NCBI GenBank assembly: GCA_023386555.1
Contig: JAEWJK010000013.1
Location: 198,907-262,906 of the forward strand
Direction: 5' to 3'
DNA: 64,000 nucleotides
Source of the DNA: Bacteroidota bacterium
Lineage (GTDB): Bacteria > Bacteroidota > Bacteroidia > Chitinophagales > Chitinophagaceae
The stretch's first letter is position 1. The number at the start of each line of letters is the position of its first letter. Position numbers and translations under genes: made by a program. The notes beneath the pieces were generated by a model. The model did no database searches and had not been told where the DNA came from. It was given only the letters and a program-made list of their open reading frames with translations. Below are positions 32,762 through 41,723 of this stretch, piece after piece.

Positions 32762-35700
32762 ATGCAGCATAGAAAATTATTGCTGGGAATAGTGCTACTA
32801 TTTTCGGCTACTACTGTTTTTGCCCAACAGCCACCTAAAAAAGACACTACACTTCGTTATCCTATTAACGACAGACGTGGTGATCGTTATACATGGAAGA
32901 ACCGTAATCCTTTTGACCTGAGAGATACTTCTTTCATTAAACAAACAATTGAATACGATCCGGTATCAAGGCAATATTTTATTGTGGAGAAGATCGGTAA
33001 TCAAACATATCGTCGTCCTACTTATCTCACTTTCGAAGAATTCTATAGAATACAGGCTCAACAACAGGAAGCTGAGTATTTCCGTAAAAGAGCAAATGCA
33101 TTATCTATTCTGAATAGAAAAGTGGCAAGACCAAAATTCAAACTATTTGATAACCTGTTCAACAGGATAATGGGTGCTGATTCTACTGGTAAAGTAAAGA
33201 TTGATATTCGTCCACAGGGTAATGTTGATATCATGGCAGGTTACCAGGGACAAAATATAAAAAATCCAACCTTACCTGAAAGAGCGAGAAAGAATGGTGG
33301 TTTTGATTTTGATATGAATGCCAATTTAAATGTGATCGCAAACATTGGTGAGAAGCTAAAACTTCCGATCAACTATAATACGCTTGCCAATTTCGATTTT
33401 GAAAACCAATTGAAGTTAGATTATAAGGGAATGGATGATGAGATCATCAAATCTATCGAAGCAGGTAATATCAACTGGCAATCGAAAGGAACTTTGATTC
33501 CGGGAACACAGGGATTATTCGGTATAAAAACACAGTTGCAGTTTGGAAAATTATATGTGACATCTGCTTTAGCCAATCAAAAATCTACCCGTCAATCATT
33601 AGCATTGCAAGGTGGTGCTGCAACAACTCAGTTTCAAAAAAGATTGGATGATTATGAAGAGAACCGTCACTTTTTATTGGGTGGATACTTCAGAGAAAAT
33701 TACAACAGGGCAATGAGTCAATTGCCAAGAGTGAACAGCCAGGTACAGGTTTTAAGGATGGAAGTTTGGGTTACTAACAGAACAGGTGCAACTACTGATG
33801 CAAGAGATATAGTTGGCTTAACAAATCTTGGTGAAGCAACATCTGCAGGTAATATTAGTTTGCCGCAGAATTCTGCCAATCCTTTATATACTTCAATCAT
33901 TAATAATCCATCAGCAAGAAATCCTTCACAGGTAACTTCTATGTTGTTAGGAATGGGTTTAAGACAGGTGAATGATTTTGAAAAAACATTTGCCCGTAAA
34001 TTAAATCCGAATGAATATTATTTCAATCCACAGGTTGGTTGGATATCGCTGAATCAACAACTGCAACCTGACGAAGTATTAGCCGTTGCTTATCAGTATA
34101 CCTATAACGGAAAAGTTTACCAGGTTGGAGAGTTTTCGCAGGATGTAAGTTTAGACACAGCAAGATTAAATGGTGTTCAACAGGTATTGTATTTGAAATT
34201 ATTGAAAGCAACTTCACAAAGAATTCCTTCGCTGCTTTGGGATTTGATGATGAAGAACGTTTATTCATTAGATGTAGCTTCCATGCAACCGGAAGATTTC
34301 AAGTTGAATGTAATGTATGAAGAGCCAAGTAAAGGATTAAAAAGATACTTGCCTCAATCTGATCCACAGTATGAAGGTGTGCCATTACTTCGAATTTTAA
34401 ATCTTGATCGTTTAAATAACAGGCTTGATCCACAACCTGATGGTGTATTCGATTATATAGAAGGATTTACCGTGTTATCTCAGCAAGGAAAAATTATTTT
34501 CCCGGTACTGGAACCTTTCGGAGAAGATCTTGAACAAATTGCTTTTCAAACTCAGCCACAACCTGTAAGAGATAGTTTATTGTATTATGAATTGTACGAT
34601 ACCATTAAGGCTATTGCACAAACCTATGCAAACAAAAATCGTTATCTCATACAAGGACAAGTAAAAGGTTCTGGTGGTTCTGAAATTTATCTCGGTGCTT
34701 TCAATGTTCCGCCAGGATCAGTTTCTGTTACTGCAGGTGGACAAATACTTGTTGAGAATGTGGATTACACAGTTGATTATAATCTTGGTTCAGTTAAAAT
34801 ACTTAACCAGTCCATTTTAAATTCCGGTGTGCCTGTCAATGTACAGTTTGAGAATAATGCAGGCTTTGGAATTCAGCAACGAAACTTTTTAGGATTGCGA
34901 TTAGATTATCTGGCAAGTGATAAATTATCTATCGGTGCATCAATGGTCAGGTTAAGTGAACGACCTTTCTTTACTAAGATGAATTATGGTGAAGATCCGA
35001 TTCGTAATACAATGTACGGTGTTGATTTCTCTTATCGTTCACAATGGCCTGGATTGACAAGAACCTTAGATAAACTTCCGTTCTATTCTACCACAGCTAC
35101 ATCAAGCATTACAGCTTATGGTGAAGCTGCTTATTTAAAACCTGGTCACCCATCACAGATTGGAAAAGGTGATGAAGGACTTGTTTACATAGATGATTTT
35201 GAAGGAAGCCGTAACAGTATTGATCTTCGTTTTCCATGGGTATCATGGGCTTTAGCATCAACACCTGCAGCTTTCCCTGAAGCTTCAAGATATGATGATA
35301 GTACTTACGGGTTTAACCGTGCTAAACTTGCATGGTATAATATTGAACCCATACTGCAAGACAGGTCAAGTTCTGAAAATCCATTAAGAGGAAATCTTGC
35401 AGCATTGAGTGATCCAAGAACTCGTTTAGTTAATACAACAGAACTATTCAAGAATAGAACACCGAATCTCGGACAAAGCCAGACAGTAACTTTTGACGTA
35501 GCTTATTATCCTGCTGAAAAAGGTCCGTATAATTTTGAATGGAGAAATAGTGTAATAGGTGCTGATGGAAAATTCTTACCTGCTCAACGAAGAAAGAACT
35601 GGGGCGGAATTATGAGAGCCATCGATCAAACAGATTTTGAAACCGGTAACGTAGAGTTTCTTGAATTCTGGGTGCAGGATCCTTTCATAAAAAATAATAA

Positions 35701-38700
35701 TCCAAACGCATCAGGTAAACTTTTGATCAACCTTGGAAACGTTAGTGAAGATGTGTTGAAAGATGGAAAGCGTTTTTATGAAAATGGTTTGCCTACACCC
35801 CAAATTCCTGCACAGATCGACAGTTCAACTTGGGGTTATCAGCCAATCAATCCAATACAAATAACACAGGCTTTTAGTAATGATCCTGCTGATCGACCTT
35901 TCCAGGATGTTGGCTTTGATGGTTTGGTTGATGCTGACGAATTAAGAAGACATAATAATTATCTTACTTTACTTGCTTCGAACTTTGGTACAACATCACA
36001 GGTTTATCAAAATGCATTAAAAGATCCTTCAAATGATAATTACGTTTGGTACAGGGATGCAGTTTATACAAATACCACAGACATTCTAGCCCGATACAAA
36101 AATTTCAATAATCCACAAGGCAATTCACCTGTAGCTACAACCAGTTCGCAGTTTTCTTCTGCAGCAACATTGTATCCTGATAATGAAGATTTGAACAGGG
36201 ATAATACTTTAAATGAAAACGAAGAGTATTATGAATATGAAATTGATCTTACGCAAAACATGCAGGTCGGCAATTATATTGTTGATAAAAGATCAGTTGA
36301 TGTACGATATGCTAATGGTACAAATGGTAGTGAAACATGGTACCAGTTTAGAATTCCCATCAGGGGTTATTCGAGAAGAATTGGTAACATTCCAGACTTC
36401 AGATCTATCAGGTTCATGAGAATGTATCTCACCGATTTTGAAGATTCTACAGTACTACGTTTTGCTTCACTTGATTTGGTACGTAATCAATGGAGAACAT
36501 TCGGCTACCAGTTAGATACAACAGGTGCTTATGTTCCTGCATCACAAACTCCTTTATTAGTATCAGCTGTAAACATTGAAGAGAATAGCGGGAAATCACC
36601 TGTTAATTATGTTATTCCTTGTGGAATTGAAAGAGTGCAATTCCTGAGTAACAATAACGTAAATCTTTTACAGAATGAACAGGCAATGAGTTTGCAGGTT
36701 CGCAGTTTGTCTGCTGGTGATGCAAAAGCAGTTTTCAAAACATTGAATCTTGATCTACGTCAATATGGCCAGTTATCAATGTTTATTCATGCCGAATCAA
36801 TTCCAGGATTTGCAACACTCGAGAATGATCAGTTATATGCTGTTGTAAGAATAGGCCAGGATTTTCTAAGTAATTATTATGAGATCAGGTATCCTCTTAA
36901 AGTTACTGGGCAAGGTGCTGTAGGTTGTGATACAGTATGGCCGGTTGCAAATAACCTTGACTTCAGTTTGCAGGAACTGATCAATTTAAAAACAAGACGA
37001 AACGGAAGCTTAACTCCTGTCACAAGACGTTATAGTGAAACAATTGGTGGAAGAATATTTTCTGTATTCGGTAATCCAAATCTTGGAGAAGTAAGAGGAT
37101 TTTTAATGGGTATTGAAAATAATTATTCTGACCCTGTTTCAGGTGAAATATGGATCAATGAACTTCGCCTTTCCAGGTTAGATGAAAGTGGGGGTTATGC
37201 AGCTTTGGGTAGAGTAGATGTACAATTAGCAGACCTTGGAACATTCACTGTTTCTGCGAATACATATACCAAAGGTTTTGGTTCCATTGAACAGAGAGTG
37301 AATGAAAGAGCAAGAGATAATCTCTTCCAGTTTGATGCTGCAGCAAATATTGATGCCGGTAAATTATTACCGAAACAAGCTAAACTTACGATCCCTGTGT
37401 ATGCAAGCATCAACAAAACCATCCGTACACCTGAGTATGATCCGTATGATCTTGACATCAAGCTAAAAGATAAGATGAATGCTTACAATGGGAAGAAAGA
37501 TTCTATAAGAAGTGCAGCGATTGATGAAACAACTATCAAAACTTTAAACTTCACAAATGTTCGTGTGCAGCCTGGTGCTAAAACAAGGTTATGGAGCATC
37601 AGCAATTTTGATGTGAGTTATTCATACACCAAGTTTGAACAAACCAATCCGCTGATATTAAAGAATGATATCACTAAACATCGTGGTGGTTTGGGTTATA
37701 CCTATAACTCAGCTCCAAAATATATAGAGCCTTTAAAGAAAATGAGAAGCAAAACACCATGGCTTGCTTTGATCCGTGATTTTAATATCAATCTTAATCC
37801 ATCATTATTAAGTTTCAGGGCTGATGTCAACAGGCAGTTTGGTGAGTTTGTTCCAAGAATTGTTTCTGAAGGAAAGATCGAACGAGTTGATACAACCTAT
37901 GATAAGTTCTTCACTTTCGATCGTTTTTATAATCTGCGTTGGGATCTTACACGTTCGCTGAACATTGACTTCTCTGCAGTAAATAATGCAAGAGTGGATG
38001 AACCTTATGGAAGAATAGATACCAAAGCAAAGAAGGATACGGTAAGAGAAAATTTCCTGAGTGGTGGAAGAAATACTTTGTACACTCAACGTGCTGCGGC
38101 AACATATACGTTGCCATTAGGTAAACTTCCACTCACAGATTGGATCACTGCAAGGTATAGTTACACTACAACTTATAACTGGATCGGTGCTAGTCGTTTG
38201 GCAATTGACCTGGGTAATACTATTGAGAATAGCCAGGATAATACTATCAATGGTGAATTTGATTTTAGCAGGTTATATCAAAAATCAAGATTCCTGAGAG
38301 CAATTGATATGCCTTCTCAGCCGAGAGTAAAAGGTGATACAAAAGATGTAAATGGTGGAAAAGGAAGGGTGGATAATAATGATGGCATACCAAAAGTGCC
38401 AAGTAAAGAAGAAGCAACAAGAGGTCTTACCGGTCAGGCAAGAAAAGATGCATTGGCAAAATGGAGAGAACAAAAAAGAGCTGCCAGAATAGCGAAGAGT
38501 AATCAGCCTTTAGAATTAAATCCTTTTGTGAAAGGGGCTGGTAAGTTTCTTACAATGCTAAAACGTACTTCGGTGAATTATTCAGAGAATTACAGAAGTC
38601 GTTTACCTGGCTATATGGATAGCACTAAACTACTTGGCCAGAATTGGAAAACAATGGCTCCTGGTTTAGACTATGTTTTCGGAATGCAACCAGATACCAA

Positions 38701-39949
38701 TTGGTTGAATAAACAAGCTGCAAAAGGATTGATCACAAGAAGTAAAGAGTTCAACTTCCTCTATGCCCAAAGGTTTGAACAAAGACTAACCATCACTGCA
38801 CAATTAGAACCTTTGAGGGAATTGCTGATAGACCTTAATGTAGAAAAGAGTTTCAATAAAGATTACTCTGAGTTATTTAAGGACACTACCTCTGGTACAT
38901 CATTCGGAAGATTATCACATAATAATCCGCTATCTGCCGGTGGTTTCAATGTAAGTTATATCGCTTTCAATACACTGTTTACTAAGTTTAAACCGAATGA
39001 AGTATCTGAGACATTTAAAAAGTTTGAAGATTATAGGACAGTGATATCGCAACGATTAGGCAAAGCAAATCCATATAGTTCAGGTGTGGTAAACAATGGT
39101 TATGCTGAAGGTTATGGAAGATATTCCCAGGAAGTATTGATCCCTGCTTTCATTGCTGCATATACAGGAAAAAATCCACAAGATGTTGCATTGCTCAAAC
39201 AAACCAATCCAAACATCAAATCAAATCCGTTTAGAAGCATTATGCCTAAACCAAACTGGAAATTGACTTATACCGGGTTGACAAAAATTCCAGCATTGCA
39301 AAAAACATTCAGCACAATCAGTATCACTCATGGTTATACTGGTAACCTTAGCATGAATAGTTTTACGAGTGCATTGTTGTTCCAGGATCCGTTTGGAGCA
39401 GGAGCACCTGGATTTATTGATACAGTTAGCGGCAATTATGTTCCTTATTTCCTGGTGCCGAACATTACTATTCAGGAACAATTTGCACCATTGATTGGAG
39501 TAGATGTTACTACCACAACACAGTTAAATGTAAGAGCTGAGTACCGTAAGAGCAGACAATTAAGTTTGAGTTTGATAGATTACCAATTAAGCGAACTCAA
39601 TTCAACAGAGTGGACTTTTGGTTTAAGCTGGAGAACAAGAGGATTTAAACTTCCATTCAAATTACCTTTCATGAAAGATAAACAGCTGGAGAACGATCTA
39701 AATTTCCGTGTAGATCTTGCCATGAGAGATGATGCACAAAGTAACAGCAGGCTTGATCAGACAAATGCTTATAGTACAGGTGGACAAAAGGTGATCACTA
39801 TTCAGCCATCTATCGATTATGTACTAAACAACAGGCTTAATATTAAATTCTTCTTCGATCAAAGAAGAGTTACGCCTTACATTTCTACTTCTGCACCAAT
39901 CGTAAATACAAGAGCAGGTTTGCAGTTGAGAATTGCATTGGCCCAATAA
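32762..39949 (+). CDS. sprA: Type IX secretion system translocon SprA (Sov)
   Basis: SprA is the giant 36-stranded outer-membrane barrel through which the type IX system exports proteins with C-terminal secretion domains. The 2,395-residue product begins with a signal peptide (MQHRKLLLGIVLLFSATTVFAQ). It contains many long beta segments, the family motif GKGDEGLVYIDDFEGSRNSI at about residue 800, and large periplasmic and surface loops. I use the ATG at 32762; the TTG 15 bases upstream would give a poorer signal peptide. The downstream exported proteases lack an obvious type IX C-terminal domain, so they are not clear clients. A strong terminator follows. Confidence 0.95.
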   Translation: MQHRKLLLGIVLLFSATTVFAQQPPKKDTTLRYPINDRRGDRYTWKNRNPFDLRDTSFIKQTIEYDPVSRQYFIVEKIGNQTYRRPTYLTFEEFYRIQAQQQEAEYFRKRANALSILNRKVARPKFKLFDNLFNRIMGADSTGKVKIDIRPQGNVDIMAGYQGQNIKNPTLPERARKNGGFDFDMNANLNVIANIGEKLKLPINYNTLANFDFENQLKLDYKGMDDEIIKSIEAGNINWQSKGTLIPGTQGLFGIKTQLQFGKLYVTSALANQKSTRQSLALQGGAATTQFQKRLDDYEENRHFLLGGYFRENYNRAMSQLPRVNSQVQVLRMEVWVTNRTGATTDARDIVGLTNLGEATSAGNISLPQNSANPLYTSIINNPSARNPSQVTSMLLGMGLRQVNDFEKTFARKLNPNEYYFNPQVGWISLNQQLQPDEVLAVAYQYTYNGKVYQVGEFSQDVSLDTARLNGVQQVLYLKLLKATSQRIPSLLWDLMMKNVYSLDVASMQPEDFKLNVMYEEPSKGLKRYLPQSDPQYEGVPLLRILNLDRLNNRLDPQPDGVFDYIEGFTVLSQQGKIIFPVLEPFGEDLEQIAFQTQPQPVRDSLLYYELYDTIKAIAQTYANKNRYLIQGQVKGSGGSEIYLGAFNVPPGSVSVTAGGQILVENVDYTVDYNLGSVKILNQSILNSGVPVNVQFENNAGFGIQQRNFLGLRLDYLASDKLSIGASMVRLSERPFFTKMNYGEDPIRNTMYGVDFSYRSQWPGLTRTLDKLPFYSTTATSSITAYGEAAYLKPGHPSQIGKGDEGLVYIDDFEGSRNSIDLRFPWVSWALASTPAAFPEASRYDDSTYGFNRAKLAWYNIEPILQDRSSSENPLRGNLAALSDPRTRLVNTTELFKNRTPNLGQSQTVTFDVAYYPAEKGPYNFEWRNSVIGADGKFLPAQRRKNWGGIMRAIDQTDFETGNVEFLEFWVQDPFIKNNNPNASGKLLINLGNVSEDVLKDGKRFYENGLPTPQIPAQIDSSTWGYQPINPIQITQAFSNDPADRPFQDVGFDGLVDADELRRHNNYLTLLASNFGTTSQVYQNALKDPSNDNYVWYRDAVYTNTTDILARYKNFNNPQGNSPVATTSSQFSSAATLYPDNEDLNRDNTLNENEEYYEYEIDLTQNMQVGNYIVDKRSVDVRYANGTNGSETWYQFRIPIRGYSRRIGNIPDFRSIRFMRMYLTDFEDSTVLRFASLDLVRNQWRTFGYQLDTTGAYVPASQTPLLVSAVNIEENSGKSPVNYVIPCGIERVQFLSNNNVNLLQNEQAMSLQVRSLSAGDAKAVFKTLNLDLRQYGQLSMFIHAESIPGFATLENDQLYAVVRIGQDFLSNYYEIRYPLKVTGQGAVGCDTVWPVANNLDFSLQELINLKTRRNGSLTPVTRRYSETIGGRIFSVFGNPNLGEVRGFLMGIENNYSDPVSGEIWINELRLSRLDESGGYAALGRVDVQLADLGTFTVSANTYTKGFGSIEQRVNERARDNLFQFDAAANIDAGKLLPKQAKLTIPVYASINKTIRTPEYDPYDLDIKLKDKMNAYNGKKDSIRSAAIDETTIKTLNFTNVRVQPGAKTRLWSISNFDVSYSYTKFEQTNPLILKNDITKHRGGLGYTYNSAPKYIEPLKKMRSKTPWLALIRDFNINLNPSLLSFRADVNRQFGEFVPRIVSEGKIERVDTTYDKFFTFDRFYNLRWDLTRSLNIDFSAVNNARVDEPYGRIDTKAKKDTVRENFLSGGRNTLYTQRAAATYTLPLGKLPLTDWITARYSYTTTYNWIGASRLAIDLGNTIENSQDNTINGEFDFSRLYQKSRFLRAIDMPSQPRVKGDTKDVNGGKGRVDNNDGIPKVPSKEEATRGLTGQARKDALAKWREQKRAARIAKSNQPLELNPFVKGAGKFLTMLKRTSVNYSENYRSRLPGYMDSTKLLGQNWKTMAPGLDYVFGMQPDTNWLNKQAAKGLITRSKEFNFLYAQRFEQRLTITAQLEPLRELLIDLNVEKSFNKDYSELFKDTTSGTSFGRLSHNNPLSAGGFNVSYIAFNTLFTKFKPNEVSETFKKFEDYRTVISQRLGKANPYSSGVVNNGYAEGYGRYSQEVLIPAFIAAYTGKNPQDVALLKQTNPNIKSNPFRSIMPKPNWKLTYTGLTKIPALQKTFSTISITHGYTGNLSMNSFTSALLFQDPFGAGAPGFIDTVSGNYVPYFLVPNITIQEQFAPLIGVDVTTTTQLNVRAEYRKSRQLSLSLIDYQLSELNSTEWTFGLSWRTRGFKLPFKLPFMKDKQLENDLNFRVDLAMRDDAQSNSRLDQTNAYSTGGQKVITIQPSIDYVLNNRLNIKFFFDQRRVTPYISTSAPIVNTRAGLQLRIALAQ

Positions 39950-39968
39950 CATCACCTGTATAATATTG

Positions 39969-40003
39969 AAAGAGGCAAATTCACTTGCCTCTTTTTTTAT
40001 TTG
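39969..40003 (+). terminator. Rho-independent terminator after sprA
   Basis: AAAGAGGCAA and TTGCCTCTTT form a 10-bp stem with a 6-base loop, followed by TTTTTATTTG. Confidence 0.9.
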
Positions 40004-40180
40004 TCATATACCAATAAACAGGTATGCATTGATTCATAATATTCTTATTTCATCAGTATAATCAATAGAAAAGCATCTATATAGATGTGGCTGACATATT
40101 CAAGGATGTTTTAATTGCTAAAATTGATCAACCTCCTATGGAAAAGCAATAAATTCGTCATCTATTCACTACACACATAT

Positions 40181-41608
40181 ATGAGAAAAAACTATTGCAT
40201 CCTCCTGGGTCTGCTATTGCTGACCTGTTCAGTCATGGGTCAGAAGAAAGCTAAAGGTTTAGATTTTGATGATGAAGATTATTCCACTGCACCTAAGAAA
40301 GCAAAACTTACACGATCACTTGATGCTGTTCCTTCTTCAGCGTCTGTGAAGATGTACGCACCGATTCCAAAAAGCCAGGGTGCTCATGGAACATGTGTTG
40401 CATGGGCTGCAGGTTACTGCGGAAGAACAATAGTAGAGGCCATTAAAAATAACTGGACTGATAAAGAACTGATCACGGCTAAAGCTTATTCTCCGGCATT
40501 TTTATTTAGATTATTAAAACCAAATGATGCCAATTGTGAAGGTGGATCAAATATGGCCGCAGCAATGCATATTTTGAAAACGCAGGGTGATGTTACATAC
40601 AATCAAATGAGTCAACTCTGTATTCCTGATGTAACAGATGATCATAAACAAACTGCTACACAATATAGAATTAAAGATTATTTACGGGTATTTGATGTAA
40701 ACGCAACAACATCAATAAAGGTGCAGGCTGTAAAAAAATCAATTGCCGAAAAGAAACCGGTTGTTATCGGGATGAAATGTCCACCATCTTTTGATTTTGC
40801 TAAAGATGTATGGAACCCTAAAGAAGATCCTGCAGGTTCTTTTGGTGGTCATGCAATGTGTGTAGTAGGTTATGATGATAATATGCATGGTGGTGCTTTT
40901 GAAATTCAGAATAGCTGGGGAACAGACTGGGGTAATAAAGGATATATCTGGGTTCGATATAATGATTTTGCAAATTTCACTCGTTATGGTTACGAGTTTG
41001 TAGACCTTCCTGAACCAAAACCTGAAGTAGCAGATCTATCTGGCCAGTTGAAATTAATATTGGCTTCAGGAGAAGAAATGCCAGCTAATCTTTTGGTTTC
41101 TACAAGAGGCTTAGGTGTTGTACCTGCCAATGTAAAAACAATCCCAAGTCCGTTAACTACATACCAGGTAGCCAATGCTTATCCATCAGGCACAAGATTC
41201 AGAATGTACATTTCAAATAATCAACCTGCATTTGTGTATGCCATCAGCTCCGATCTCTCTAATGCAGTAACAAAAATCTTCCCTTATGAAGATGGAATTA
41301 GTGCTGCACTAACAGATAGAAGAAATGATGTTGCTATTCCTGATGAAGAACATTTCATTCAATTTGATAATGTGCCGGGTAAGGATTTTCTATGTATTCT
41401 CTATAGCCGTGAAGCACTTGATATAAATAAGATAGTGGCAGATGTTGCTGCACAAAAGGGATCGTTTAGTGAAAGAGTATTTGCGGTATTAGGAGAAACA
41501 ATGGTTGATCCTAAAAAAGTAAAATTCTCTAATAACAAAATTGCTTTCGAAGGGTTCAGCGGTGGAAAATCTGCTGTGGCTTTGATGGTGGAGATGGAAC
41601 ATAAATAA
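40181..41608 (+). CDS. Exported papain-family (C1) protease with DUF4384-like C-terminal domain
   Basis: The 475-residue protein starts with a signal peptide (MRKNYCILLGLLLLTCSVMGQ). A C1A peptidase domain (about 45-275) has the oxyanion Gln in PKSQGAHGT, nucleophile Cys72 in GTCVAWA, His224 in FGGHAMCVVGYDD and Asn244 in IQNSWGTDWG. The C-terminal part (about 335-420) looks like a DUF4384 domain: YPSGTRFRMYIS, YAISSDLSNAVTKIFPYED and VAIPDEEHFIQF. From memory DUF4384 is often fused to bacterial caspase domains, which fits the caspase genes that start 115 bases downstream. I chose the ATG at 40181 because it gives a clean signal peptide. It may be part of the same system or a separate unit. 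Confidence 0.88.
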   Translation: MRKNYCILLGLLLLTCSVMGQKKAKGLDFDDEDYSTAPKKAKLTRSLDAVPSSASVKMYAPIPKSQGAHGTCVAWAAGYCGRTIVEAIKNNWTDKELITAKAYSPAFLFRLLKPNDANCEGGSNMAAAMHILKTQGDVTYNQMSQLCIPDVTDDHKQTATQYRIKDYLRVFDVNATTSIKVQAVKKSIAEKKPVVIGMKCPPSFDFAKDVWNPKEDPAGSFGGHAMCVVGYDDNMHGGAFEIQNSWGTDWGNKGYIWVRYNDFANFTRYGYEFVDLPEPKPEVADLSGQLKLILASGEEMPANLLVSTRGLGVVPANVKTIPSPLTTYQVANAYPSGTRFRMYISNNQPAFVYAISSDLSNAVTKIFPYEDGISAALTDRRNDVAIPDEEHFIQFDNVPGKDFLCILYSREALDINKIVADVAAQKGSFSERVFAVLGETMVDPKKVKFSNNKIAFEGFSGGKSAVALMVEMEHK

Positions 41609-41723
41609 AACATACCTCCTATGCTACTAAGGTTTTTTTATTGTTTTCACTTTTGCAAGAGGAGAGTTTGTGTTTAAAAAAATAATAAAGCCTGAATAGG
41701 GGCAAGTTTCTAAATGAATTGAT

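Noticed and set aside
41609..41723. Possible terminator or promoter between the papain-like gene and caspase gene 1
   Set aside because: Only a 4-bp ACCT/AGGT stem before a T run and a CACTTTTG sequence without a spaced TTG were seen; neither is strong enough to call.
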